64,000 bases of DNA from Paraburkholderia kirstenboschensis (GTDB lineage Bacteria; Pseudomonadota; Gammaproteobacteria; Burkholderiales; Burkholderiaceae). The notes below the pieces were generated by a model. The model saw only the letters and a program-made list of their open reading frames with translations. It ran no database searches and was not told where the DNA came from. Location of the stretch: contig NZ_CAJHCR010000009.1 in NCBI RefSeq assembly GCF_904848585.1, positions 218,514-282,513 of the forward strand, in the 5' to 3' direction. The position numbers and the translations under genes are program-made. This document shows, one piece after another, positions 17,200 to 25,614 of this stretch (within the stretch, counting starts at the first letter, position 1; each line of letters begins with the position of its first letter).

Positions 17200-19464
17200 T
17201 TACCGGACCTGCCACCACCGAGGCAACAGGCGGCGCACCTCTGGCCGCCTGTACCGGTCGTCGATCAGATGCACGACGCCCTCGTCGAGTTCGGTGCGAA
17301 TCACGCGCCCCGCCGCCTGCACCACCTTTTGCAAACCGGGGTACAGGTACATGTATTCGTAGCCGTTGCCGAAACGCGCGTCCATCGTGCGCCGCATCTG
17401 TTCGTTGACTTCGTTCATTTGCGGCAGGCCCAACGTCGCGATGAAAGCGCCGATCAGCTGCTGCCCGACCAGATCGACACCTTCCGAAAACGCGCCGCCA
17501 AGCACCGCAAAGCCGATGCCCCGGTTCGCGCTACGAAACCGCGCGAGGAACGCGTCGCGGGCCGCTTCGTCCATGCCCGGTTCCTGCGCCCAGACCGGCA
17601 GTCCGGGATGACGCTCGCGCATCAGCGCGACCACCTGCTGCAGGTAATCGAAACTGCTCAGGAACCCCAGGTAATTGCCGGGCTGCGCGGTGTACTGCTT
17701 TGCGATCAGATCGACGATGGGCTCGAGCGAACGTTCGCGATCGCGCCAGCGCGTCGACACGTTCCCGGCTACACGCACCTGCAACTGCTCCGCGCGAAAC
17801 GGCCCTTCGACGTCGAGCCATTGCGTCTCCTGCGCAAGACCCAACGTATCGCGGTAAAAATGATGCGGACTAAGCGTGCCCGAAAACATGACGGTCGTGC
17901 GCGCCGCCGCATAACGCGGCGCGAGAAACGGAGCGGGAATCACATTGCGCACGCATAGCGTGCAACTGGTCTTGTCGCGTGGCGCGTGGCGGTCGGTTGT
18001 CAGCGTGATGTCGAAAATCGAATGCTCGCCGAACTGCTCCGCGAGCGCGACGAAATGCATCGCGTCGAAGAAAAAGCGCAGCGACGCTTCGTCGATCGAG
18101 AGCGGCGCTTCCGCCAGCTGATCCGTCACCGCGCCAATCAGATTTTGCGCCGCCGAGAGCAGCTTGCCGGGCACGTCCGCATAGACCTGATACGACGCGG
18201 TTTGCGCGCGCTTGACCGCATTCCATTCGCGCTGCAACCGTTCGAGCGGCTTTCGCAAGCTGGGCGGCGCCGTCTTGCGCGCGAGCCGCAACGCCGCCTG
18301 ATCGAGCGACGCCGTGTACATGCGGCGCGCACGGTCGAGCAGGTTATGCGCTTCGTCCACCAGTACGCCGATGCGCCACTGGTTGATCTGCGTGAGCGCG
18401 TAGAGCATTGCGCTGCTGTCGTAGTAGTAGTTGTAGTCGCCCACCACGACGTCGGCCCAGCGCGCAAGTTCCTGGCCCAGATAATACGGGCACACGTCAT
18501 GCGCGAGCGCCGCTTCGCGCACCGCGGCGCGATCGAGCCTCTGGCCCGCGAGCGCCGTGCTTCGTGCCGCGTCGAGCCGGTCATAGAAGCCGCGCGCGAG
18601 CGGACACGACTCGCCGTTGCACGCTTTGTCGGGATGCTCACAGGCTTTGTCGCGTGCCACCAGTTCAAGCGTTCTCAACGGTAAAGACCCTGCGCTCCGG
18701 CGAAGCGTTTCGATCGCGTCGAGCGCGAGCGCACGGCCAGGCGTTTTCGCGGTCAGAAAAAACACGCGATCGATCTGCTCCGCCGCGCACGCCTTCAATA
18801 ACGGAAAGATCGTGGCGACTGTCTTACCGATGCCGGTTGGCGCCTGCGCCATCAGCGCCTTACCGTCGCGCGCCGCACGGTAGACCGACACCGCCAGCTC
18901 GCGCTGCCCGCAGCGAAACTGCGCATGCGGAAACTGCAACGCGTTCAGCGCGGCGTTGCGCGCGAAACGGTGCGCCTCCTCCTGCACGGACCAATCCAGA
19001 AACCGCTCGCATTGGTCGACAAAAAAGATCTCCAGCTCGCGCGCGGTATGCGTTTGCGTGAGCAACGTCTCCTTCTGACTGCCGATGTCGAAGTAAACCA
19101 GCGCGACGGTCAACTCGTCGAATCCACGTGCGCGGCACAACAAGTGTCCATACACCAGCGCCTGCGCCCAATGTAGCGCGCGGTGATTGTCAGGCATGCG
19201 CTCGAGATCGCCACGATGCGTCTTGACCTCTTCCAGCCGGTGCGCCACCGGATCGTAGCCGTCCGCACGGCCCCGCACGTTGAGATTGCGATGCGTACCG
19301 GTCAGCGTGATTTCGGTTTCGTAGCCGCTTGTACGGCGGCCCGCGACCGTGACGTGGCCCGCCATGCCTTCCAGCGAGGTTGGCGCGGGTGTGAACCGCA
19401 GATCGAGGTCGCCGCGTCGCGCGGTGAACTCGCACATGGCTCGCACGGCGACGACGTAGGTCAT
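17200..19464 (-). CDS. XPD/DinG-type iron-sulfur helicase with N-terminal PD-(D/E)XK nuclease domain
   Basis: A 754-residue superfamily 2 DNA helicase. Residues about 1-125 form a RecB/Cas4-like nuclease fold (GRADGYDP, LEEVKTHRGD near 79, then HWAQALVYGHLL). Walker A is APTGIGKT near 209. Four cysteines between about 270 and 323 (CEHPDKACNGESCP and DVCPYY) match the XPD 4Fe-4S cluster. The DEAH box is LVDEAHN near 369, and the last helicase motifs are near the C-terminus (QAAGRVIRTE). The ATG start overlaps the upstream FAN1 stop as ATGA, showing translational coupling. A role with FAN1 in crosslink or branched-DNA repair is inferred. Confidence 0.9.
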   Translation of the reverse strand: MTYVVAVRAMCEFTARRGDLDLRFTPAPTSLEGMAGHVTVAGRRTSGYETEITLTGTHRNLNVRGRADGYDPVAHRLEEVKTHRGDLERMPDNHRALHWAQALVYGHLLCRARGFDELTVALVYFDIGSQKETLLTQTHTARELEIFFVDQCERFLDWSVQEEAHRFARNAALNALQFPHAQFRCGQRELAVSVYRAARDGKALMAQAPTGIGKTVATIFPLLKACAAEQIDRVFFLTAKTPGRALALDAIETLRRSAGSLPLRTLELVARDKACEHPDKACNGESCPLARGFYDRLDAARSTALAGQRLDRAAVREAALAHDVCPYYLGQELARWADVVVGDYNYYYDSSAMLYALTQINQWRIGVLVDEAHNLLDRARRMYTASLDQAALRLARKTAPPSLRKPLERLQREWNAVKRAQTASYQVYADVPGKLLSAAQNLIGAVTDQLAEAPLSIDEASLRFFFDAMHFVALAEQFGEHSIFDITLTTDRHAPRDKTSCTLCVRNVIPAPFLAPRYAAARTTVMFSGTLSPHHFYRDTLGLAQETQWLDVEGPFRAEQLQVRVAGNVSTRWRDRERSLEPIVDLIAKQYTAQPGNYLGFLSSFDYLQQVVALMRERHPGLPVWAQEPGMDEAARDAFLARFRSANRGIGFAVLGGAFSEGVDLVGQQLIGAFIATLGLPQMNEVNEQMRRTMDARFGNGYEYMYLYPGLQKVVQAAGRVIRTELDEGVVHLIDDRYRRPEVRRLLPRWWQVR

Positions 19465-21317
19465 GCCGTGCGCTCGGCGGTGAACGTGGCGTGCGTCAGG
19501 GCGCCCGCGGTTGGATCGGCGACTGCATGCTCGAGCGCTTCGTCGGCCCAACGCACGTCGAGCACGCGTACCGGCATGCCGTGCTGCACGCAGTAAGCTA
19601 GCCAGCGAATCTGGTTGTCCTGCAAGCGGTCGCCGGGCCCTTTCACTTCGATCAGTTCATAACGCCGCTCGGCGGGCCAGAAGCGGATCAGATCGGGCAG
19701 ACCCGAGCGATTGCCGCGAATATCGAGCAGCAAACGCTCGAACCACAATTTCAGATGCGCGGCCGGCAGGCAGTCGAGCGCTGTCGCGACAAGCTCGGGC
19801 GTAAGCAGTCCCCAGAACACAAACGGCGACTGCACGCCGGCCTTGCCATGCAGATGCCGCGCAATCGTCTCGCGATACGCGCCGCTATCGAGTTGCGCAA
19901 GGCACGCAGCGAACTGTTCGGCTCGACGCGCATGAAAGTCCGGCGCGTGAAGATCGGCGGGACCACGTTGGAACGGATGAAAAAACGCACCGGGTAGTGC
20001 CGCAAATACCGGTTCCCAGCAGAGCAGTCCGAACAGCGAGTTGATCAATGCGTTCTCGACGTAATGCACCGGCGCTGACTCGCAGGTCAGATGATCGCGC
20101 ACCACGTATTCAACGGGCTGCGGCGCTTGCGGCCTGGGCAATGTCACGGTGCTGCGTTCAGCCGCTCGTGCAGCGGCCGCCCGCACCGCCGGCTCACCGA
20201 GCTTGCGCCGCAGGCGCGGCAGCATGCGCGCAATGCGCTGCGCCTCCTCCTCGCTTTCGGGCGATGCTGCAACTCGTAACGCTAACGAAAGCGCTGCGTC
20301 GAAACGCTCGGCCCGTTCAAGCACGCGTACGCGCCGATGACGCGCGCCAGGCCATGCGCAAATCTCGTACACGGCGAGCGCCGTGGGCCACATCTGCCGC
20401 CGCTCACCATGCTGGCCGATGCGAAAGAGTAGCTTGGCGCGCCGCATTTCGAGCCACGAGTTGGACGTTTCGACTCTTCGGACCCGAGCCACGAGCTCAT
20501 TGAGCGCGGCGCTTTCCACTTCGAGATCAATCAGCGATCCGAACGTTTCTATCGAATCCAATTCTTCACGACATGCGTGCAACGCGAGATAAACATCGAC
20601 ATCCGCCCGCTGCTGAAACGCGCGCGACGACGGCCCGAAAGCCACCTTCTCGTACTGGAACACGCCGAGATCGGCGAGCACGAATTCTGACCAGTCCTGT
20701 TGCAGATTGCCAAAGAACATCAGACGCAGACGCTCGCACAGCGGCGCAATGTCGACGCGGAACACGCAATCGATTGTTTGACGGTGCCATGCGGACAACG
20801 GGCGCGCGATGCAGCTATCGCTGTCGTTCTCGTCCCGTTCGCGATAGAACGGGCGTAATGCTTCCAGCAGATCGGGCTTGCGCAGACTCCGTGCGCCCGG
20901 AATCAGCGCGAGCGCCTCCGCGAAGATGTCCAGCAATTCGGGGCGCGTAGTGAGGGCGAACAGATCGTCGAGTGTCAGGTGCGGCGCGGAATCTAACCAG
21001 CCGAGCGCCGTGATGGGCGCGGCGGCTTGCACTGGGCAGCCGATTTCGTCGTAAGCGAGGCGACTTGCGCGAAACAACGCGCCTTTGCGCATGAGCATCC
21101 GCACCAGCAACGCGCGCGACGCCTGCGGCAAGCGCGCGAATGTGCCGAGAAAAGCCTGCTCGCTCGCATCGAGCAGATCGTCGTAGCGTTGCGCAAGCCA
21201 GGCAAGCGCACGCTCGAAATTCAGCAGATAGTAAGGGACACCGGCGAGGGAATCCGGCGGAGCATCGGTTGCCACAGAGTTTGCATGACCTGTACGTTTA
21301 TACAGTAATGATAGCAA
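19461..21317 (-). CDS. FAN1-type VRR-NUC structure-specific nuclease
   Basis: A 618-residue bacterial homologue of FAN1, which cuts 5' flaps and unhooks interstrand crosslinks. The long N-terminal helical part (SAP-like and TPR-like regions) leads to a VRR-NUC catalytic domain after about residue 500. Its PD-(D/E)XK residues are visible as RSGLPDLIRFW (near 538) and ELIEVKGPGDRLQDNQIRW (near 555), the exact FAN1 arrangement. The gene overlaps the downstream helicase gene by 4 bp. Either the first ATG at 21317 or a nearby internal start could be used. Confidence 0.92.
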   Translation of the reverse strand: MLSLLYKRTGHANSVATDAPPDSLAGVPYYLLNFERALAWLAQRYDDLLDASEQAFLGTFARLPQASRALLVRMLMRKGALFRASRLAYDEIGCPVQAAAPITALGWLDSAPHLTLDDLFALTTRPELLDIFAEALALIPGARSLRKPDLLEALRPFYRERDENDSDSCIARPLSAWHRQTIDCVFRVDIAPLCERLRLMFFGNLQQDWSEFVLADLGVFQYEKVAFGPSSRAFQQRADVDVYLALHACREELDSIETFGSLIDLEVESAALNELVARVRRVETSNSWLEMRRAKLLFRIGQHGERRQMWPTALAVYEICAWPGARHRRVRVLERAERFDAALSLALRVAASPESEEEAQRIARMLPRLRRKLGEPAVRAAAARAAERSTVTLPRPQAPQPVEYVVRDHLTCESAPVHYVENALINSLFGLLCWEPVFAALPGAFFHPFQRGPADLHAPDFHARRAEQFAACLAQLDSGAYRETIARHLHGKAGVQSPFVFWGLLTPELVATALDCLPAAHLKLWFERLLLDIRGNRSGLPDLIRFWPAERRYELIEVKGPGDRLQDNQIRWLAYCVQHGMPVRVLDVRWADEALEHAVADPTAGALTHATFTAERTA

Positions 21318-21332
21318 ACTCCGCTGCCGCGG

Positions 21333-21920
21333 CTACTCACCGGCCAACCACACCACCGTCAGCGACCGCACGCCCTGCGCGCCGCGAATCAGCACGCCTT
21401 CTATATCCGCGGTCGCGGAAGGTCCCGTGACGAGTGCCGCATAGCGGGCATCGCGAAAATCGTCGCGGCGGTAAACGTCCTGCAAGCCATCGACGAGTTG
21501 CGCCGGATCGAGCAGTACCACGAGATGCTGCACGATATAGCCCAACGCATTGACCACGTACTCGCGTTCGCTGAACCACACCGAGCCGGTCTCGGCCACA
21601 CCGAAACGCGCACGCACCACGCCGACGTCGACATCCTGCAACGACGAAGGTTCGGTGTCCGCCGTGAGCAGGCGCGTGCCGGGCACCTCGGCAGTGGCAG
21701 AAGCGATCGACACCGTTGCGCCGAATCGCTCGCGGATCAGACTCGCAACCTCCGACGCCGCGCCTGCTTCGACGCAGGTGCCGCCCATAGTTTGCAATGC
21801 CGACGTGAAGCGTGCGCGCAAATCGCCGCCGACCGCGCGAAACAACGGCACGTCAGGGCGCGGGCGCGCCGCCGGTTGCGCCTGCCGCACCTTCGCGATA
21901 AAGGCCTCACGCGTTGCCAT
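21333..21920 (-). CDS. lutC: L-lactate utilisation protein LutC (LUD domain)
   Basis: Third subunit of the LutABC iron-sulfur L-lactate oxidase complex. The 195-residue protein is a single LUD domain, recognisable from GVAETGSVWFSEREYVVNALGYIVQHLVV and the C-terminal GPSATADIEGVLIRGAQG-type signature (SATADIEG, GAQGVRSL). The ATG at 21920 lies inside the end of lutB, a 14-bp overlap, so translation is coupled. The frame extends 11 codons upstream, but those overlap lutB further and are not needed. Confidence 0.92.
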   Translation of the reverse strand: MATREAFIAKVRQAQPAARPRPDVPLFRAVGGDLRARFTSALQTMGGTCVEAGAASEVASLIRERFGATVSIASATAEVPGTRLLTADTEPSSLQDVDVGVVRARFGVAETGSVWFSEREYVVNALGYIVQHLVVLLDPAQLVDGLQDVYRRDDFRDARYAALVTGPSATADIEGVLIRGAQGVRSLTVVWLAGE

Positions 21921-23298
21921 CGCCACCTCCACGGTTTTGCTTGTACCACGCATGGAAGGTCTGCTTCGGCGCCTCGGGCAACTCGCGTTGTCTGCCCCAG
22001 ATATTCAGCGGGTTATAGAGTACGAAGTTCGGCAGCCGCCGCAACGCGCCGCTCATCGACGCTACCGTTGCGCGATACAGCGTCGGGCTCGCGAGCAGCC
22101 GCCCTGCCATTTTCAATACTTCCTGCTTCACGAACGGCACTTCGTGGCGCTCGGCAATCACCGAGCGCCATTTGTAGATCTGCTCGTGAATATTGATCTT
22201 CACCGGACACACGTTCGTGCAACTGCCGTTGAGCGTGGACGCGAACGGCAGCGCGCTATAACGCTTCAAGTCGAAGGTTGGGTTAATGATCGCGCCGATC
22301 GGCCCCGAGTAAGTGCCGCCATACGACAGCCCGCCGCTGCGCCGATACACGGGACACGTGTTCATGCAGGCGCCGCAGCGGATGCATTTGAGCGAGTACC
22401 AGAAGTCTTCCATCGCAAGCCGTTCCGAGCGGCCATGATCGACGAGGATGAAATGCATCTCCGTGCCCGGACGCGGCGCGCGAAAATGCGATGTGTATTG
22501 CGTGATCGGCGAACCGAGCGCACTTCGCGAGAGCATGCGAATAAATACGCCGAGATCCGAGACCTTTGGAATCAGCTTCTCGATACCGATCGATGCGATA
22601 TGCAGCGGCGGCACATTTGCCGAAAGATCGGCGTTGCCTTCGTTCGTGCAAACCACGACCGTGCCCGTTTCCGCGACAGCGAAATTGCAGCCGGTCATGC
22701 CGGCCGTTTTCTCGCGTACGAAATACGGCCGCGTATTCATGCGCTGACTTTCCGCGAGGTAATGAATGTCGCTATTGTGCGGATCGGTGCCGATGGTTCG
22801 GCCGAACAGTTCGGCGACATCGGCGCGCAGCTTGTGGACCGCCGGCACCACCATGTGACTCGGGTCCTGATGATCGAGCTGCTGAATGCGCTCGCCCAGA
22901 TCCGTTTCCATCACCGTGATGCCGCGCGGTTCGAGGTACTCGCGCATCTTGCATTCGTCGGTGAGCATCGACTTGCTTTTGACGAGCGTGGTCATGCCGC
23001 GCTCGGACATGATCTTGTGCACGAGCGCGTTGTGCTCTTCCGCCGTCGCTGCCCAGTGGACTACGACACCGTTCGCCTCTGCCGCGGCCGCGAACTGTTC
23101 GAGATACTCGGACAATTGCGACAGCGTATGTTCCTTGATACCAGATGCCAGTTCGCGCAGCGTCTCCCACTCGGCAATGCCGTGCGCCTGTGCGTCGCGT
23201 TTCTCGCGCAAATCCCACAGACGCTTGTCGTGAAACGCCACATGCTCCGTCTTTTTGATGAACTCGCCTGCTGCTTTCGCGTGGTCGATCCGGCTCAT
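21907..23298 (-). CDS. lutB: L-lactate utilisation iron-sulfur protein LutB
   Basis: Central subunit (463 residues) of the lactate-oxidising complex. The LUD domain covers about residues 60-290 (GCNFAVAETGTVVVCTNEGN). It is followed by two ferredoxin-type clusters, CIRCGACMNTCPVY near 306 and GSCTNVCPVKI near 361, and a C-terminal helical part. Its ATG at 23298 overlaps the lutA stop by 4 bp, and its end overlaps lutC. The longer frame upstream of 23298 lies inside lutA and is not used. Confidence 0.95.
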   Translation of the reverse strand: MSRIDHAKAAGEFIKKTEHVAFHDKRLWDLREKRDAQAHGIAEWETLRELASGIKEHTLSQLSEYLEQFAAAAEANGVVVHWAATAEEHNALVHKIMSERGMTTLVKSKSMLTDECKMREYLEPRGITVMETDLGERIQQLDHQDPSHMVVPAVHKLRADVAELFGRTIGTDPHNSDIHYLAESQRMNTRPYFVREKTAGMTGCNFAVAETGTVVVCTNEGNADLSANVPPLHIASIGIEKLIPKVSDLGVFIRMLSRSALGSPITQYTSHFRAPRPGTEMHFILVDHGRSERLAMEDFWYSLKCIRCGACMNTCPVYRRSGGLSYGGTYSGPIGAIINPTFDLKRYSALPFASTLNGSCTNVCPVKINIHEQIYKWRSVIAERHEVPFVKQEVLKMAGRLLASPTLYRATVASMSGALRRLPNFVLYNPLNIWGRQRELPEAPKQTFHAWYKQNRGGGDGNA

Positions 23299-24038
23299 GC
23301 GCGCGCCCCGTTCAACACTTGTGCAATATGAATGAAGCGTGCGTCGGCCTTCATGCGTTCCGCGCAGCCTTGCTGATGCATCAGGCACGACATGTCGCCC
23401 GACACAATGTATTGCGCGCCCGCATTCAGATGATCGCGGACCTTGTCCTGCCCCATGCGCACCGACACCGGCTCTTCGGTCACCGAGAACGTGCCGCCGA
23501 AACCGCAGCATTCGTCGGGTCGCGACGGCTTGACGAACTCGATGCCCTTCACGCCTTCAAGCAACGCGCGCGGTTTCGAAAACGGCTGGCCGGCCACTTC
23601 CGATACCGACGCCTCCTTCAAATGCCGCAACGCGCTGCAACTATTGTGCAGGCCGACGCGATACGGAAACTCGGCCCAAGGAAATTCGCGCGCACCGACC
23701 ACGTCGTGCAGAAACTCGACGAGCTCATAGGCGCTCGCCCGCACCTTTTTGACTTCGTCGGTCTGATCGATGGCGGTGAGATGCTCGCGCACGTGGTGAA
23801 TGCAGCTCGCCGAAGGTCCGACGATGTAGTCGTAGCCCGCAAAGTTGCGCGCGAACACCCGCTCCGCGCCGGCCGCTTCTGCATGCGCGCCGCTGTTGCC
23901 CATGGGCTGGCCACAGCACGTCTGCTCCTGCGGGTAATCGACCTGGATGCCGAAGCGTTCCAGCAATTCGAGCGTGGCGATGCCGACCTCGGGATAAAAC
24001 GCGTCGATGAAGCAAGGGATAAAGAGGGCGACTTTCAT
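23295..24038 (-). CDS. lutA: L-lactate utilisation Fe-S oxidoreductase LutA
   Basis: First gene of lutABC; 247 residues. It has two cysteine-rich CCG domains as in heterodisulfide reductase/GlpC subunits: TCCGQPMGNSG at Cys41-Cys42 and DECCGFGGTFS near 176, with further Cys in PSASCIHH and SCLMHQQGC. Together with LutB and LutC it converts L-lactate to pyruvate in the cytoplasm. A near-consensus promoter and two palindromes directly upstream indicate repression by a GntR-type regulator. Confidence 0.95.
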   Translation of the reverse strand: MKVALFIPCFIDAFYPEVGIATLELLERFGIQVDYPQEQTCCGQPMGNSGAHAEAAGAERVFARNFAGYDYIVGPSASCIHHVREHLTAIDQTDEVKKVRASAYELVEFLHDVVGAREFPWAEFPYRVGLHNSCSALRHLKEASVSEVAGQPFSKPRALLEGVKGIEFVKPSRPDECCGFGGTFSVTEEPVSVRMGQDKVRDHLNAGAQYIVSGDMSCLMHQQGCAERMKADARFIHIAQVLNGARA

Positions 24039-24091
24039 AAGCTCATTGCAGGGAATGGGGCAAGCGGGAACGGGGCGCGCAAAAAACGCCG

Positions 24092-24104
24092 CCAGTCAGA
24101 CTGG
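24092..24104. promoter_or_regulatory. Palindromic operator II in the lutABC leader
   Basis: Perfect 13-bp palindrome CCAGTC-A-GACTGG. Its centre is 18 bp from the neighbouring TTGGTC-T-GACCAA palindrome, so the two lie near the same face of the helix. It would fall at about +12 to +24 of the lutABC transcript. Confidence 0.55.
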
Positions 24105-24109
24105 TAATG

Positions 24110-24122
24110 TTGGTCTGACCAA
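24110..24122. promoter_or_regulatory. LldR/LutR-type operator at the lutABC transcription start
   Basis: Perfect 13-bp palindrome TTGGTCTGACCAA. It contains the TNGTNNNACNA core known for FadR/LldR-type GntR regulators. It begins directly after the -10 box, so a bound repressor would cover the transcription start. The FadR-family gene at 26638-27366 is the natural candidate regulator. Confidence 0.7.
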
Positions 24123-24151
24123 AATATAGGGAAGTCGCCGGAGCGTGTCAA
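24123..24151 (-). promoter_or_regulatory. Sigma-70 promoter of lutABC
   Basis: On the reverse strand TTGACA (24151-24146) and TATATT (24128-24123) are separated by exactly 17 bp, nearly full consensus. The predicted start lies around 24116, inside the palindrome TTGGTCTGACCAA. This gives a simple repressor-blocked promoter for lutABC. Confidence 0.75.
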
Positions 24152-24224
24152 TCGGGAGATCGTCACGCGAAATGCGCGTGCGGCGGCGAAGCGGCGAAAG
24201 CCGCTGGCGGGAAACTGAACTGCT

Positions 24225-24252
24225 TGGACTCGCCAACTAACTGACGAGTCCA
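24225..24252. promoter_or_regulatory. 8-12-8 inverted repeat between the lutABC and peptide-array promoters
   Basis: Arms TGGACTCG and CGAGTCCA are perfect complements with a 12-base spacer. The site is about 230 bp upstream of the predicted sigma-54 start of the peptide array, a workable enhancer distance, and about 120 bp upstream of the lutABC start. It could be an activator site or an RNA hairpin. Confidence 0.4.
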
Positions 24253-24443
24253 GTCATTCGAATAAATCTCTGAGCGCATCGCCGTTTTCTCGAAGCAGAC
24301 AGTCAGCCAAAACGTGTTTGCGATAGCACGACACCTTTTGCTGTCTCGCGCCCCGGAACCGCATGAAAAGCGCTGCGGGAGATTTTAATTTTCCCTTTAT
24401 TTTCATAGGCTTATATCAGCATCGCCAGCCTGCACAGTGCACG

Positions 24444-24460
24444 TTGGCACACCCTATGCA
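24444..24460 (+). promoter_or_regulatory. Sigma-54 (-24/-12) promoter of the tandem peptide array
   Basis: TTGGCACACCCTATGCA keeps the full -24 TTGGCAC and a -12 ATGCA, with GG (24446-24447) and GC (24458-24459) exactly ten bases apart. The predicted start near 24471 leaves a leader of about 58 nt before the first peptide ATG. rpoN and a sigma-54 activator are both in this window. Confidence 0.65.
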
Positions 24461-24528
24461 AATACCCCTGTGAGCGCGACGAATAGTGCTCTTCCATCCA
24501 GACTGAAGACCCTTACAGGAGATTTACC

Positions 24529-24762
24529 ATGAGCTCACTGACCATCAAAGACATCGCCCACACCGAAGAACTGTCTGCCAAGGCACTGTCCGCTGTACGC
24601 GGCGGCAGCAACTACAACGCAGGAAACCTCAACCTTGCCTACGGCGGCGGCTTCGCCAGCCCGGGCGTCGTGGTGGCACCGGTCACCCAGACTGATACGT
24701 ACACGAAGGTCGAGATTCCCACGATCCAGAATTTCGGCGGCCTGCAGTTTGCCAAAGCGTGA
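24529..24762 (+). CDS. Double-glycine-leader peptide, copy 1
   Basis: A 77-residue peptide of unknown function. Residues 1-26 look like a secretion leader of the bacteriocin double-glycine type: EELSAKALSAVRGG, with hydrophobic residues at the usual spacing before Gly25-Gly26. Residues 27-77 are the presumed core, starting SNYNAGNLNLAYGGGF and ending QNFGGLQFAKA, without Cys and near-neutral. This copy begins MSS where the others begin MTS. Its ribosome site (ACAGGAGATTTACC) differs from the repeat, as expected for the promoter-proximal gene. The nearest known concept is a leader cleaved by a C39-peptidase ABC exporter; none is visible nearby. It may instead be an unprocessed small protein. 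Confidence 0.85.
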   Translation: MSSLTIKDIAHTEELSAKALSAVRGGSNYNAGNLNLAYGGGFASPGVVVAPVTQTDTYTKVEIPTIQNFGGLQFAKA

Positions 24763-24772
24763 GTTAAGCGCC

Positions 24773-24831
24773 GCGGAGAGTCGCGCTGATAGCGGATGCC
24801 GTTCAATCCCATAGAGGTGCGCTCTCCCCGC
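24773..24831 (+). other. Conserved hairpin in the array spacer (first of four)
   Basis: GCGGAGAG...GCGC and GCGC-TCTC-CCCGC can form a bulged stem enclosing about 30 nt, just after the stop codon. The same element recurs at 25135-25193, 25497-25555 and 25859-25917, with a few substitutions (for example TGATAG to TCACAG in the last). There is no U-tract, so it is more likely a processing or stability element between cistrons than a terminator. Confidence 0.4.
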
Positions 24832-24890
24832 TTGCATATCGAACCGTACTCTTTAAACCGAAACACAGAAACAGCTCCAGGAGACCTACC

Positions 24891-25124
24891 ATGACCTCGC
24901 TGACCATCAAAGACATCGCCCACACCGAAGAACTGTCCGCCAAGGCCCTGTCCGCTGTACGCGGCGGCAGCAACTACAACTTCGGAAACCTCAACCTTGC
25001 CTATGGCGGCGGCTTCGCCAGCCCGGGCGTCGTAGTGGCGCCGGTCACCCAGACTGATACGTACACGAAGGTCGAGATTCCCACGATCCAGAATTTCGGC
25101 GGCCTGCAGCTTGCCAAAGCGTGA
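24891..25124 (+). CDS. Double-glycine-leader peptide, copy 2
   Basis: A 77-residue paralogue with leader MTSLTIKDIAHTEELS... ending VRGG at 25-26. The core differs from copy 1 by Ala to Phe (SNYNFGN) and a C-terminal Leu in GLQLAKA. It is preceded by the standard CCAGGAGACCTACC ribosome site. There is no terminator between copies 1 and 2, so a polycistronic transcript from the upstream sigma-54 promoter is likely. Function unknown, as for copy 1. Confidence 0.85.
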   Translation: MTSLTIKDIAHTEELSAKALSAVRGGSNYNFGNLNLAYGGGFASPGVVVAPVTQTDTYTKVEIPTIQNFGGLQLAKA

Positions 25125-25252
25125 GTTAAGCGCCACGGAGAGTCGCGCTGATAGCGGATGCCGTTCAATCCCATAGAGGTGCGCTCTCCCCGCTTGCACA
25201 TCGAACCGTACTCTTTAAACCGAAACACAGAAACAGCTCCAGGAGACCTACC

Positions 25253-25486
25253 ATGACCTCGCTGATCATCAAAGACATCGCCCACACCGAAGAACTGTCC
25301 GCCAAGGCACTGTCCGCTGTACGCGGCGGCAGCAACTACAACGCAGGAAACCTCAACCTTGCCTATGGCGGCGGCTTCGCCAGCCCGGGCGTCGTGGTGG
25401 CGCCGGTCACCCAGACTGATACGTACACGAAGGTCGAGATTCCCACGATCCAGAATTTCGGCGGCCTGCAGTTTGCCAAAGCGTGA
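25253..25486 (+). CDS. Double-glycine-leader peptide, copy 3
   Basis: A 77-residue paralogue. The leader has Ile instead of Thr at position 5 (MTSLIIKDIAH) and the same EELSAKALSAVRGG end. The core is identical to that of copy 1 (SNYNAGN..., LQFAKA). The protein is identical to copy 4, so the two probably arose by recent duplication or are kept alike by gene conversion. Confidence 0.85.
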   Translation: MTSLIIKDIAHTEELSAKALSAVRGGSNYNAGNLNLAYGGGFASPGVVVAPVTQTDTYTKVEIPTIQNFGGLQFAKA

Positions 25487-25614
25487 GTTAAGCGCCGCGG
25501 AGAGTCGCGCTGATAGCGGATGCCGTTCAATCCCATAGAGGTGCGCTCTCCCCGCTTGCACATCGAACCGTACTCTTTAAACCGAAACACAGAAACAGCT
25601 CCAGGAGACCTACC

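Noticed and set aside
19465..19551. Longer N-terminus of the helicase
   Set aside because: The extra codons lie within the FAN1 gene and are Arg-rich. The ATG at 19464 overlaps the FAN1 stop as ATGA and fits the family start.
24639..25199. Repeated 186-codon frames antisense to the peptide array
   Set aside because: They repeat because the DNA repeats. They lack ribosome sites and cross both gene and spacer, so they are antisense shadows.
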